Positions 22,087-32,944 of a DNA stretch of 64,000 nt are shown here, piece after piece; the first letter of the stretch is position 1; the number at the start of each line of letters is the position of its first letter. A model generated the notes under the pieces. That model ran no database searches. It saw only the letters and a list, made by a program, of their open reading frames with translations, and was not told the origin of the DNA. The translations under genes were made by a program, and so were the position numbers. The stretch spans positions 4,502,858 to 4,566,857 of the forward strand of contig OU342633.1 of the NCBI GenBank assembly GCA_910589415.1, given 5' to 3'. This DNA is from Malachius bipustulatus (taxonomy: Eukaryota; Arthropoda; Insecta; Coleoptera; Melyridae).

Positions 22087-22670
22087 TGTTACGGATTTCT
22101 CAATAATAAATAAATCCACCACTTAAAAGTCTTACAAATTACTTTATTGTTTAACACCACAAGTACTTATAACCTCTAATAATTATTCTAAATAATTAAA
22201 CACACTAAACACAGCTGTTCTCTTTATAATTCGCTATACTGTCACTACTGGCTCCCTTACTTCACACTTCACTTCACTACTGCTCTGTTCAGCTTCCACT
22301 AGTTACTGCTCTGCTCTCTGTCTTCACTTCACTCTATGTCCAAACTAAACTGTTTTACGCAACCGCGAGGCTACTCTTATATAGCTCCCCGGACGGGCAG
22401 CGAAACAGTAGGTACTTTCTCGAACGTTGCACCCGTCGATTCGTGGATTCTGGAAATGTCAGATTGTTCGGCGTGCCCACTCCAGAAATCCATAGAACTA
22501 ACGTCTGTCTGTCGATGTGTCACATGACATGTGACTGGAACTGTCGCGAACATGTCATTGACTAACTCAGTATAAAAAAAGAGAATGTAAACAAACAAGC
22601 AAATCGTGGACTAGAATGTTAAAGGTTAAAGAAGCAATTACTAGAATTTTTCCAGAGCGGTCTCGTTATA
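22087..22670 (-). mobile_element. Solo LTR (Gypsy-like), minus orientation
   Basis: A 584-bp segment that begins TGTTACGGATTTC and ends CTCGTTATA, bounded by ATAT on both sides (22083-22086 and 22671-22674), a 4-bp duplication. The inverted ends TGTTAC/GTTATA approximate the TGTTAC..GTAACA ends of Gypsy LTRs. Read on the minus strand it has a TATA box (22376-22383) and an AATAAATAAA signal near the far end, as expected for promoter and poly-A functions. No internal retroviral genes are next to it. Confidence 0.6.
22376..22383 (-). promoter_or_regulatory. TATA box of the solo LTR
   Basis: CTATATAAGAG on the minus strand inside the 22087-22670 LTR, followed by GC-rich sequence and a possible initiator. 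Inference from LTR layout. Confidence 0.4.
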
Positions 22671-22689
22671 ATATTATCTCCTTTGACTC

Positions 22690-23290
22690 TATCTGACTTA
22701 AGGGCTATAAGGGTTCTTGCTATGCTATCCAAGGTCCTGGAGAAAATCAGGGAATATATCGAAGAAAATGACATTCTGGATTTAGCTGTACAACCGCCTC
22801 ACTGGTCATCGTAAATGACATAATAAAGGCATGCAATGATAGCATATTAACAGCTCTGATACTGATGATTACTCTAAGGCTTTTGATATGATTAACCATG
22901 AGATTCTTCTGTCTGTACTTTATCACATTGGTCTTTCTACTGATGCGATAGACTTAATGAGATCATATCTAATGGACAGAGAGCATAGAGTCAGACTTGA
23001 TAGGTCTGCTTCACAGAGTCTGTCTTTGAAGTAGGGGGTACCACAGGGGAGTATTTTGTGTCATCTCCTATATACCCTATACAGATCTCAATTTTACAAG
23101 AAATTTACATTGTGTAAGTGCCGCCGTGTAAAGTTATGCTGATGATGATACGTGTAAATTTATGCTGATGATGATACGCAGCTATATTATTCATTTCCTT
23201 TGGGTCAGATCCGGGAGGAAATGATTTCATTAATGGAGATATAAACAGACTCATCGAATTTAAACCATTGCGATGTGGTACTGGTACATG
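22690..23290 (+). pseudogene. Degenerate LINE reverse transcriptase fragment
   Basis: Plus-strand pieces of an RT in several frames: MLSKVLEKI, DYSKAFDMINHEILLS with the first catalytic Asp region, DREHRVRLDRSAS, GVPQGSILCHLLYTLY, and a YADD-type motif near 23135-23180. A short segment with TATGCTGATGATGATACG is tandemly duplicated there. Multiple stops show long decay. Confidence 0.8.
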
Positions 23291-24209
23291 GTGCATGTAT
23301 TGATAGCTTCCAAAAAAGAAGACTGCAAAAAGAAGAAACCTCATTCTTATGCTTAATATTTGGCTTAAGAGGGAAACATCACAAAGGAGGTGATAAATTG
23401 TTGGAACTTGGCTGGCTCAACATGGATAATCGAAGAATTTTTTTTAAATCTTCTTTTAAAATTCGTTTTAATCTTCGAACCCAGATTTCTCTGTTGGTAA
23501 GCCAGATACAAAAAAATGTGCAGAGAATAAGAGGTCATCTGACTGTAGGTACTAATGACTTTGACCTTAGGGACCAATTTCCATTTGAAAGTCAAGATAA
23601 TTTTTTAAATAGAACACCCTGTATATTATTATTTTTTAATTTTTCCTGAGAAAATCCTGTAAGAAGTTGTGTTCCTCCCTACTCAAGGCTGGCAAACGAA
23701 CATGCCGATTGAGAACCCCACTGCAGCGGTGAAGAAAGGAGTACTTATAAGGAGGCGCTCTTTAGTAGCCAAACAACCTCGTTACGACCTATCACGTCTC
23801 AGTACGCAATGAAGTCAGAAGTCAGAAGATCGCGACTTCATTACAATACATTATTAATAAAAAAAAAATTGTTGCTATATGCAACTGAGACAAAAAATCG
23901 ACATTAACTCTCTTGTTCTCCACGCCACTGGAATTCAAAATTTAAGTCCAAAAAACTGCAAAAAAGTTCATATTATGTGTTCTAAAACTCATAAGAGTAT
24001 GAGCCTAATTTAAGTCAAATTTATTTGTTTTTATTCTCCCCATTTCATGATTAGCAGGGTGAAAAGTCTCCCCTGTTGGAGGGGTTGTTAAAGAAGAAAA
24101 ATTTTGTCCATGGAAAAAATTTACACTGTGACATAATGAAATACATTCTTTGTGCACTTTGATTTTTCTGACGTTGATGTTCTTATACTACATCGTGCTT
24201 TTCTTTCAG
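23291..24209. other. Host intron with a truncated MITE
   Basis: Apart from a MITE arm at about 23455-23621, this is non-coding. The last 100 bp before 24210 are homologous to the sequence before exon 14294. Confidence 0.45.
23455..23621. repeat. Truncated mariner-type MITE
   Basis: It shares TAATCTTCGAACCCAGAT, TTGGTAAGCCAGATACAAAA, GGTCATCTGACTG and TTTTTTAAATAGAACACC with the inverted copy at 54252-54459. It ends AGAACACCCTG before TA at 23621. The left terminus is not recognisable. Confidence 0.6.
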
Positions 24210-24326
24210 GGAGCCTAGATTTAAAAGACTACCACAACCAACACGTACTAAATTAAATAATAATCCATATAGTCTTGCTGAAACAATTGAAGAAAGCAAA
24301 AGTGATGTTTTATCTCTGTTTCCTGA
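24210..24326 (+). CDS. Host gene exon, duplicated exon copy B
   Basis: A 117-bp exon between TTTCTTTCAG and GTAAGT, phase 2 at both ends, encoding EPRFKRLPQPTRTKLNNN and on to KSDVLSLFP. It is the paralogue of exon 14294-14407, with three more bases and homologous intron edges. It joins in frame to the exon at 47570 (GA plus G gives Glu). No domain recognised. Confidence 0.8.
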
Positions 24327-25439
24327 GTAAGTTATTTTGAAATGTATATTATTCTGTATTTAATTACCTGTAGTAATATCACAAGTGATTGAGTTTTCGC
24401 GATAAGTCTGTGAATTTATTTCTACAGCGTGTCGCATTTATGATGAGTACACCCCTGTAATTGAACTTAGTTGGGGTTCAAAGTTTTGTACAATCATACA
24501 GACTGATTAGCCACACTTTTACCATATCTAACTGAAATTTGATCTTTAAACCCTGCCTACTACGTCTTCGCAAAGAGGGCGAATTATTGATATTTTACTT
24601 CACGTTAGAGATATCGGAAAAAGTTAGTAGAAAAAGTTTTTCTAAATTATTTTCTAACCCTGGATACCGAGTTTCATGACAAAATTCGCATTTTAGTTTT
24701 TTTATTATTTTGGTTTCACATAAAATTAAGTACCTATTACAAATTTTATTTTTTAATTTGATAATAATTAAAGAGTCATGAAAAGTAACGAGACCTTGGC
24801 CTGCCGGCGGCGTCGGGCCTTTGGCCCGGAATTTTAGTAGATTTAAAGTTATTTAATTTTTAGTTAAAGTTAAAAATTTTTATTATTATTTTTTTCTACA
24901 CACATTTTTTGTATATCACTTCGGTTTTTAAAGCAGTTGATTCCCCGTCTATGTTAAAGCCTTTCACCTCATTTTGTGTGGGAACTTCCGAGACCGCGCC
25001 TAAAAGTTAGATTCGCGTAAAAGTTAGTCACGCGTTAGTTTGACAGTTCAAGTTAATTGAGAAAGAGAGAACAGGTCACGAGAAGTGCGGAATTTTTTTT
25101 TACAGCTGTCAAATATCAAATCTGACAGCTGTCAAATATGTCAATGCGGTCTGGATTTTTTCAGGAACGTGGAGATATGGTACGATTAAGTTTAAAAAGC
25201 CATATGTGACGTCATACTAACCGTCCAAATTAAGATTTTTCATTTCACCAGAAAATGTCAAACAGTTAAATGTCAAGTTGTGAACGAGTGTAAATTATTG
25301 AAGGAATCATTCAAACAATGAATTGAATGGTTTAAGTCAGTTTGACAGCCACCGACAACTACATAAAATTTATTCACGTAATGACATTCTATCCTCTGTG
25401 TTGTGCATTTAATTCTCATTCAAAAGCAATGTTGACATA
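24327..25439. other. Host intron, no gene
   Basis: AT-rich, with a GC-rich hairpin (CGGGCCTTTGGCCCG, about 24813-24827) and CTGTCAAATAT repeats at about 25105-25145. No coding signal. Confidence 0.4.
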
Positions 25440-25559
25440 AATTTATTTATGCGGGATGGAGTGTTTAGACAAACTTGACGGTTTCTATGAGAACCACGTA
25501 AATGAAACAAAATAAATCGAACTATCAGAAGGATGAGTATTTGTCCAGTTTATGAATGT

Positions 25560-25836
25560 GTAGATATCTTGCGTTGCTGTAAGTGTTGGGGTTTCAACCA
25601 CAAGGCAAATGACTAGAAAGATAGCTGAAGACAAAAAAGCATGCTGGCGATATGGAGTGAAAGACCACAATGAAGATGATTGTTCAAGTGAAGAGAATTC
25701 ATGTATAAATTGTATAGAAGCAAACAGAAAGTTGGGACTGAGTTTCGATGTGAAGCATGGGGTGTTTGACAGGAGGTGTCCAGTGTTAATTCGACAAATG
25801 GAGAAAAAGAGAGCGAGAATACAATACAATAGTTGA
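25560..25836 (+). pseudogene. LINE ORF1 zinc-knuckle region
   Basis: CCKCWGFNHKAND in one frame, then CWRYGVKDHNEDDC and CINC followed by RRCPV in the next. These are the two or three CCHC knuckles that bind RNA in Jockey-type ORF1. A frameshift lies between the first and second. Confidence 0.75.
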
Positions 25837-25879
25837 CAAAATGTAGGAGAAGCAGATAGTAATAGGATATTATTCATGT

Positions 25880-26812
25880 ACAATGCACAAAGTGTAGTGG
25901 CACATTTTGATGAAATAAAATACTTTGTAGAGTGTTATGAACCATCAATATAAGTTTTAAGTGAAACACATCTGACAGAAGACATTGAAGACAGTGAAGT
26001 AGCAATAGATGAATATAATATTATTAGAGTGAATTCAAATAGTAGGCATACTGGGTGGGTAGTTGTATATTTTAGATCACATATAGACTGTCAACACTAA
26101 GGGTGGAGTGCTAGAACGCTAATTAAAGATTTGTCAGATAATTATTGATTTTAAATTCCAAATTTTGAAAATAGGGTGAATATTTTGAATGGTCTTTCAT
26201 TTTTAATTAGTAATTACTTAACTCTTCTAAAAGGGGCTAGAGTTTATTTCCAGCAATATCAGACCAATAGTTTGATAATATAGGGCATTTTAAAATCAGT
26301 AATTATCTGGCAGATCTGTAATCAACGTTCTAGCACTCCACCATTAGAGTCCTATGCTGTGGAAAGAAATTACTGGGTAGTTAGTATTAAAGTAGTTGAT
26401 AGAAAGAACTCATTTATATTGGCTGGGGTGTATCGTTCACCGGGATCATATAAAAAAAACTGTTTCTTGATTTTTACGAACAGTTTGTTGAAAAAACTGT
26501 TGATAAGGGTGATAAAATAATGATCATGGGTGATTTCAATCTTGACTGGACGTGCAACTGTGATACATATGTCAATAGATTTAGGAGATGTGTAGAGGAT
26601 GTGGGAATGGTGCAGATAGTAAAAGGTTATACACATATAACGGAGACCAGTAAGACAACAATAGATTTAGTCGTAACTAATGACACAGATTTGAGTGTAT
26701 ATATTATAAAAGAGACGGTATATACGAACCATAGGACTATTAAGCTCGAAATAGAGTTAGAGACAGAATTAAGAAAAGTTAAAATAATTAGAAAGCAGAT
26801 AATTAGTGACAG
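25880..26812 (+). pseudogene. LINE AP-endonuclease, split by a MITE
   Basis: Contains YNAQSVVAHFDEIKYFV, LSETHLTEDI, then after the MITE SYAVERNYWVVSIKV, GVYRSPGSYK, IIMGDFNLDWTCN (GDFN motif), TTIDLVVTN and NHRTIKLEI. Catalytic Glu, Asp, Asn and His positions are all recognisable. Stops at about 25950 and the MITE break the frame. Confidence 0.85.
26100..26344. mobile_element. 245-bp MITE with TA duplication
   Basis: Ends AGGGTGGAGTGCTAGAACG and the inverse of ATGGTGGAGTGCTAGAACG, with TA at 26098-99 and 26345-46. The imperfect inverted repeat continues for about 55 bp (CAGATAATTA..TGATTTTAAA). It sits in the endonuclease of the LINE. Confidence 0.85.
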
Positions 26813-27792
26813 CAAATACGCTAGACTATAATACGTCCAACTTCGACTGAAAACCGGCAGCGAGGCGACACTAGCGAACCTGGCGGCTCGAGGACGGCTA
26901 CAGTTGTTCTACTGGGCCCGGAATAGAGATGGGAAATACTGTTACCGAAGAGTACGACCGTTCCAATCCAACTGGTACCGCGACAGAAAAATACCGCGAC
27001 AAAATACCGGAATTTTTGAAACTGTTTAGCCATAGCCACATCGCCGACTGGAGCGGAGCCGTAATCGCGACACGCATACCCTGACCCTCGGAACGGTATC
27101 TCTACTATAAACTCCTGCTCCTGGAGTGCTGGAACTGAATTATGTATAATCATAGTTCCTTGTTCCACGTGATGTTTTAGCCCATATGGCCTTGTATCTT
27201 GTATTGCATCTCTGTCCGTACTTCGGTTCGGTACGTATACCTATGTAGGTATCTTCATTTTTTTTTCTTACAAGACTGAAGTAAATGAAAAAATTTTTTT
27301 TTTGCTTATTTCACATTCCATCTCAAGTATTTTTTCATTATATGTAATACAGTTACATATTTACATTTTTATTTGATAATTATTATGTTATTACTTATAA
27401 TTTTTAAAGAGTCAAGTATACCTATAATTATTCCTTTTTTGTTTTCTGGCTTGAAATTTTTACTTTTTTTAATTTTCTTAGAGGACCGAAGTAGCCTTGC
27501 ATAACTAGTCAGTAGGTACTCAACGATCCCATAGAGAAATATCGGGTCCGGGGTCTGGGTATAATGATTAAGTATCAAGCAAGCAAAAGTAATCAAGTAA
27601 TCAACTCAACGTATCAGATACTTGTGACTAATGTATCAATATCTACTCGATACTGTTATCTGTTGCACATCACTATGGTGCAGTGTGTTAGTTACAACTC
27701 GCGACACTAGATGGCGCTGCCACAGCGGCTGCCTTCGAAATGCATGTAAACTTGCCGGAGTTGGACGTATTATAGTCTAGTGTATGTATTTG
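26813..27792. mobile_element. CAAATAC element, copy 1 (7-bp target duplication)
   Basis: 980 bp with ends CAAATACGCTAGACTATAAT and, inverted, an end with the same TAGACTATAATACGTCCAAC core. The right end has four extra bases (GTGTATGTATTTG). It is flanked by GTGACAG on both sides (26806-26812 and 27793-27799). It contains no transposase; a 115-residue frame shared with copy 2 looks fortuitous. It interrupts the LINE exactly between ISD and REGKF. Its superfamily is not clear: a 7-bp duplication does not fit Tc1/mariner, and hAT or P elements usually make 8 bp. Confidence 0.85.
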
Positions 27793-28047
27793 GTGACAGA
27801 GAAGGTAAATTTATTCTGACAAACATAAAGTGGAATTATTACATAGGCAGCGCCGATGAAAGAATCAGCGACCATATAGCAAAGTTAAAAGAGATCCAAA
27901 ATGTCATTCATTACACCAGAAAGAGAGGTGTTAACTGAATAGTAAATGCCACTGGTTCAACAATAAAATAAAAGAGTCCATAAGGGATATAAATAATGCC
28001 CACAAACGATGGGTATTAACTAACTAACCAAATGAATGGGACATATA

Positions 28048-28910
28048 CAGGGTGGTCCAACTTAAAACGTCAGGACTTTACCAAACGATAGATAACGTTA
28101 AAATAATGCCAGTTTCTCTAATACACTTATAGTCGGGAAAGCTTCCTTTTCAAGATACTATCGTTGAAGTTTTGGGAAAAAAAATAATGTTTTGTGAATA
28201 TTGTCAAAACGGCTGCTTTAAAAAAATTGAAATTTGGCACGCAGCATGAGCTATAAGTATCTTTCATGATTTACAGCTGATGGTGATAAATTGCGAAAAC
28301 CAGCGGCGGAGATATGGGTGTGCCATCGCCCCTTTTCAATAAAAAAAAATTGACGCCACTGACTCTATGGTTACTGACAATTGTTACATTAGTTAGGTGT
28401 TGTTTATTTCTGTTATTTAATTATTTAAGTAAAAGTTATTTGATTAGAATTTGTCTGTTATTCTTAAAATGGCTACCGATATTACCTAAGAAAACCTGAA
28501 TTATCTCGAAAACGGTGCCTTGTGAAAAAATTTGAGAGTACTTTTTTGTTCTAAAAAGCATGGGGCATTGAATAGTATTATTAAATTTGCCATAGAGTCA
28601 GTGGCGTCATTTTTTTTTTTTGAAAAGGGGCGATGGCACACCCATATCTCCGCCGCTGGTTTTCGCAATTTATCACCATAAGCCGTAAATCATGAAAGAT
28701 ACTTAGCTCATGCTGCGTGCCAAATTTCAATTTTTTTAAAGCAGCCGTTTTGACAATATTCACAAAACATTATTTTTTTTCCCAAAACTTCAACACCCTG
28801 TATCTTGAAAAGGAAGCTTTCCCGACTATAAGTGTATTAGAGAAACTGGCATTATTTTAACGTTATCTATCGTTTGGTAAAGTCCTGACGTTTTAAGTTG
28901 GACCACCCTG
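28048..28910. mobile_element. Palindromic mariner-type MITE
   Basis: 863 bp with ends CAGGGTGGTCCAACTTAAAA and its perfect inverse, TA on both sides. The arms extend to about 28370 and from about 28590. Removing it restores DIYRQKTNE in the LINE. Confidence 0.92.
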
Positions 28911-28912
28911 TA

Positions 28913-29886
28913 TAGACAAAAAACAAATGAAACAGTGCGGTTGATTAGGGATGAAAGGATAAAATATTACGAGCAGAAGATAGATAGTCAAAGAAAAAAT
29001 ATAAAAGAAATGTGGAAAACATTAAATAAAATTATAGGCAATAAAAATAAGAACGAAATCGGCAATGTTGTGAAATTTGACGGAGTTTTATGTGAAAAAG
29101 AGGAAACTATAGCAGAAAAATTCAACGATTATTTTATAGAAAGTATAACAGAAATTATAAGTAGAATAAGAAATTGTAAAAAAAATATAAAAATTGTTGA
29201 TAATGGAAATATGAATCATGATTTGAAGGAGTTCAAATTAACTGAAGAAAAAGATTTGAAACAAATTATAGATAAAATGGCTAATAAAAATAGCCCAGAT
29301 GGAATAACAATTTCTTTTATCAAAAAGTATTGGGAGGAAGTAAAAGACGTTATAATCAATATTGTTAATTCTTCAATAGAGAGCTCCTCGGTACCGGAAG
29401 AGATGAAAATATCGCTTGTAATACCAGTACAAAAGGTACCAAAGACAATAGCATGTAGCGAATATAGACCTATAAACACATTACCAGCGTTAGAAAAGAT
29501 ACTGGAGAAAGTAGTTTACATACAATTGGAAAAATACGTTGGGGAGAATAATATATTGTCAGAATATCAATCAGGATTCAGGGAAAGGTACATCTGTGAG
29601 ACTGCATTGCAGTGTGTCATTGCCGAGTGGAAAGAATACAGAGACAAAGGAAAATCAATAATAGTAGTGTTTCTTGACCTAAAGAGAGCATTTGAGACAA
29701 TAGATAGGCAAACATTAATTGAGAAATTGGAAAAATATGGAATAAGAAATAATAGCTTGAGATGGTTTGTTGACTACTTGAGCAACAGAGGTCAAAAAGT
29801 TAAATTCAAAGAAGGAGAATCAAGAGTAAGGAAGATAAATGTGGGAGTTCCTCAGGGTAGTATTCTGAGCCCGTTGTTGTTCGCTA
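28913..29886 (+). pseudogene. LINE reverse transcriptase, part 1
   Basis: Open from the junction with the MITE. NETVRLIRDERIKYYEQKI linker, NSPDGITISFIKKYW (motif 0), EYRPINTLPALEKILEKVV (motif 1), LSEYQSGFRERYICETAL, VVFLDLKRAFETIDRQTL (first Asp), VGVPQGSILSPLLFA. The frame then runs into the palindrome at 29889. GITISF has probably lost residues relative to GPDGI..FLK. Confidence 0.9.
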
Positions 29887-29888
29887 TA

Positions 29889-30764
29889 CAGGGTGTCCCA
29901 GCTTATTCGAAGCGGTCTCTGTAGGCCAAACCATGGACTTTTTCAAAAAACTTTTTGAAAATTCAAGTACAGGATCACAATGGCCATAATTTAAAATTAT
30001 TTTGGAGTATACAGAGTGTCCCATATGACAGTGGCATATCAAAGTTATGTTTTTTTAAATGGAATGCTCCTATGTTATTGCATTTTTAGATTGTCTGAGA
30101 AGAGAAAATAAGATTGACTTTTACAGTTGGTGTTTAAATTCAGAAGTTTTTGAGTTATAAACAAGTGAAAATCGCCATTTTTCAAGTTCAAAGCCCTGTA
30201 CAACGAAAACGGCTGAAGATAGAGAAAAACGGCTTACATGTCCCTATTTTACTTTTTCATGTACTATCCTATCATGTAGATGAAATGTTTATACAGGGTG
30301 ATAAAAAATTTGAAAAATTCTGAGATTTCTCCACGCGTCCCCAAATAAAAAAATCAAAGAAAGTAAAAATTTTTCTATACCATAGGATAGTACATAAAAA
30401 GTTAAAATAGGGACATGTAAGCCGTTTTTCTCTGTCTTAAGCCGTTTTCGTTGTACAGGGCTTTGAACTTGAAAATGGCGATTTTCACTTGTTTATAACT
30501 CAAAAACTTCTGAAGTTAAACACTAACTGTAAAAGCCAATCTTATTTTCTCTTCTCAGACAATCTAAAAATGCAATAACATAGGAGCATTCCATTTAAAA
30601 AAACATAACTTTGATATGCCACTGTCATATGGGACACTCTGTATACTCCAAAATAATTTTAAGTTATGGCCATTGTGATCCTGTACTTGAATTTGCAAAA
30701 AAATTTTGGAAAAAATCAATCGTTTGGCCTACAGAGACCGCTTCGAATAAGCTGGGACACCCTG
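29889..30764. mobile_element. Palindromic mariner-type MITE (same family as 12469-14163)
   Basis: 876 bp with ends CAGGGTGTCCCAGCTTATTC and its inverse, TA at 29887-88 and 30765-66. It is a full-length inverted repeat with a short centre at about 30290. It splits the RT between LLFA and IYINDI. Confidence 0.93.
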
Positions 30765-30766
30765 TA

Positions 30767-31220
30767 TACATTAATGATATTGGAAGCCAATTGCAACAGT
30801 GTGGCTTTCACTGCTTTGCAGATGACACTGTTGTATATGCAATGGGCGATAGAATAGAAGAAGTGTTAGATGTGATAAATATTGAGTTAAAAGACTTGAA
30901 TGACTGGTTTGCAGTTAACAGGCTGAAGCTGAATATTAATAAAACGAAAGCAATGTGCATTTCAAGTATGAGTGAATATGACCAGATCAAAAAATCTCAG
31001 AGGACTGTTGTAATTGATGGAGATAAGATTGAATTTGTAGAGTCAATGAAATATTTAGGAATAGCAGTGGATAATAAACTTAAGTTAGGAGACCATGTCG
31101 AGTACATAATATGTAAAAAGATAGGTAAAAGATTGGGAATGTTGAATAGAAGTAGGAACATGTTGACGTTGTTTGCAAGATACACATTGTATAATGCGCT
31201 GGTACTGCCCATGTATTATA
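30767..31220 (+). pseudogene. LINE reverse transcriptase, part 2
   Basis: IYINDIGSQLQQCGFHCFADDTVVYAM holds the FADD catalytic pair (given here only as position). DWFAVNRLKLNINKTKAMCI and KYLGIAVDNKLKLGDHV follow, the thumb signatures. Coding similarity ends at about 31220 (YNALVLPMYYKAV). Confidence 0.88.
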
Positions 31221-31878
31221 AAGCTGTGCTGATTATAAAATGCATTCGGACATTATTGACCGTAACTTCGGCCTCGTCTGTCTTAAGAAGATCGGAAACG
31301 TATCGGCGTATAGCTGAGAAATCGTTTTCAGAGACTGCAAAGTTTCGTCGCAATCGAGGCAATCGTCTGTTACATATGAGCTGTCAAAGTCGATCTAAAA
31401 AAAAATTTTTAGGTCAATTTTCAAAAGCGTCTGTAGCGGCCATTTTGAAAGATATCGCGATCGGAATTTGACGTTGCGCAAGTAGTCGTCAAACCCTGTC
31501 GACGGAAAGTTATCCTCCATTCGAAACGACCATCGTTTCGAAGAAAACGACTGAACAATTTTTTTCTCAAAAACAAAAACTGCCCTTTGAAAATTTCATA
31601 AAATAATGAAACAAACTTAAAATGGTAAAAATTTTGTATCCGTACGTTTGAATCCTGGCGAGTTTCGAACCGAAAACCGTTTTTCGATTTCGCTGATAGT
31701 TTCGGAGAAAATGGCGTTCGAATGTCTGATTAAATGGAAAATACGAACGCGACCGAAAGATATCTAAGCTACGACACTCCTGTGAAATAAATTTTAAAAA
31801 TAAATGAGAACTGTCACTTCGAATGGGAAACTGACCTGACCTGACCTGACCTGACCTGACCATTCATCAATGGATATA
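31221..31878. other. Unidentified repeat-like segment ending in telomere-type repeat
   Basis: Non-coding sequence rich in TCG/CGA words and runs of CGTTTTCGA type, unlike the AT-rich surroundings. Near the end it has AATAAATTTTAAAAATAAATG and then (CTGAC)6. It could be the 3' end of an unrecognised retroelement. Confidence 0.4.
31831..31861 (+). repeat. (CTGAC)6, i.e. TCAGG telomere-type repeat on the minus strand
   Basis: Six perfect CTGAC units plus one C. Rotated and reverse-complemented this is TCAGG, the telomere repeat of Tribolium and many beetles. Here it is interstitial and short. Confidence 0.85.
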
Positions 31879-32485
31879 CAGAGTGTTAAAAAATAAGTAT
31901 TGAATATTTGGAGAGGGTACAGTATGGACCGAAATAAGTCAAAAGATCTCAATAAACATTGGTCCGCAAATTGACGGTTTCGAAGATTCGGAGGATTTTT
32001 CAAATTATTTTAACATTGTGCGTATGCACATTATTATTTTTTTATTATGTACAAACGATGGAAAGTATGAACAAAATCAAAAGATTAGATAAGGTGATAC
32101 AAAAAAAAGATAAGGGGATAAGATGATAAGGTAAGAAATAGAATAATCTTTCACAAGATAATTAATTATTTTTAATTTTTTTATTTATTTTGCAATAACC
32201 TGCATTTCCTGTCATTGCCTGCTTGGAAATTGGAGGAGGGCACTTTGAACATCTTATCTAACTCTTTTTCTTTTGATTTTGTTTATACTTTCCAGTTTCC
32301 ATCGTTTGTACTACTTAATAAAAAAAAAGATAATGTGCAGACTCAAAATGTTAAAATAATTTGAAAAATCCTTCGTATCTTCGAAACCTTCAATTTGCGA
32401 ACCAATGTTTATCAAGATTTTTTGACTTCTTTTGGTCCATACTGTACCCTCTCCAAATATTCAATACTTATTTTTTAACACCCTG
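31879..32485. mobile_element. Palindromic mariner-type MITE
   Basis: 607 bp. Left end TA then CAGAGTGTTAAAAAATAAGT; right end is its inverse with CACCCTG before TA. The arms include TACAGTATGGACCGAA and its inverse. Adjacent to the telomere-type repeat. Confidence 0.85.
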
Positions 32486-32487
32486 TA

Positions 32488-32650
32488 TATGGGAGAACAA
32501 AACCAGCTTCAACACCTTTGCAAAGTTAGGCAGTATTGCCACAGCCCTCTAATTCTGGACATCCCCAGCATCACCGCCCTTAAGTATTGGACACAATCTT
32601 CTCTCTTCAAAAATTCACGTAGACCCATTGCGAAGACCAATGACAATAAC
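32488..32650. other. Unassigned sequence, possible LINE remnant
   Basis: About 160 bp between two palindromic elements. The words GGCAGTATTGCCACAGCCC and CATCCCCAGCATCACCGCC are GC-richer than the flanks. No frame identified. Confidence 0.3.
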
Positions 32651-32700
32651 AAAGAAAACGTCTTATTTTCGCTAATTTGAGACTTTATTTTCTTTCTACT

Positions 32701-32738
32701 TGGTTACATGTTTCGGCCCATCGGCCATCATCAGACCA
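32701..32738 (-). ncRNA. Hammerhead-like motif, left arm
   Basis: Minus-strand mirror of the motif at 32857-32894, with the same core and the same extra U after CUGAUGA. Confidence 0.45.
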
Positions 32739-32856
32739 TCAAAATAAAACTGTAAGTAAAATAGTATATGAGTATAAAACTCAGTCAAAATCCAATCCAG
32801 TTAGTTTTGACTGAGTTCTATACTCATATACTATTTTACTTACAGTTTTATTTTGA

Positions 32857-32894
32857 TGGTCTGATGATGGCCGATGGGCCGAAACATGTAACCA
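32857..32894 (+). ncRNA. Hammerhead-like motif, right arm
   Basis: UGGU (stem I, with ACCA at 32891-32894), CUGAUGA, an extra U, stem II GGCC-GAUG-GGCC, GAAA, a 2-bp stem III CA/UG and UA as cleavage step. The extra U between core and stem II departs from the consensus, so activity is doubtful. Confidence 0.45.
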
Positions 32895-32944
32895 AGTAGA
32901 AAGAAAATAAAGTCTCAAATTAGCGAAAATAAGACGTTTTCTTT

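Larger units (their letters stand above)
25440..31225 (+). mobile_element. Jockey-like LINE with four insertions
   Basis: A plus-strand LINE, 5'- and 3'-truncated, with the ORF1 end (zinc knuckles, 25560-25836), endonuclease (about 25880-26812, then from 27793) and RT (28913-29886, then 30767-31220). It is interrupted by a 245-bp MITE (26100-26344), the CAAATAC element (26813-27792) and two palindromic MITEs (28048-28910 and 29889-30764). Removing each insert with one copy of its duplication rejoins protein-like sequence, such as ISDREGKF, DIYRQKTN and LLFAIYINDI. Confidence 0.9.
32651..32944. mobile_element. Small palindromic element with hammerhead-like cores
   Basis: A near-perfect palindrome of about 294 bp. 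AAAGAAAACGTCTTATTTTC at the left is matched by its inverse at the right. Each arm contains CTGATGA, a self-complementary GGCC/GGCC stem and GAAACATGTAACCA. It lies next to an RT remnant. No clear target duplication. Confidence 0.75.

Noticed and set aside
26821..27168. 115-residue frame that is identical in 26821-27168 (minus) and 40667-41014 (plus)
   Set aside because: It is the same position in two copies of the CAAATAC element, runs into the terminal repeat and has no domain. Identity is due to copy relation, not to coding constraint.
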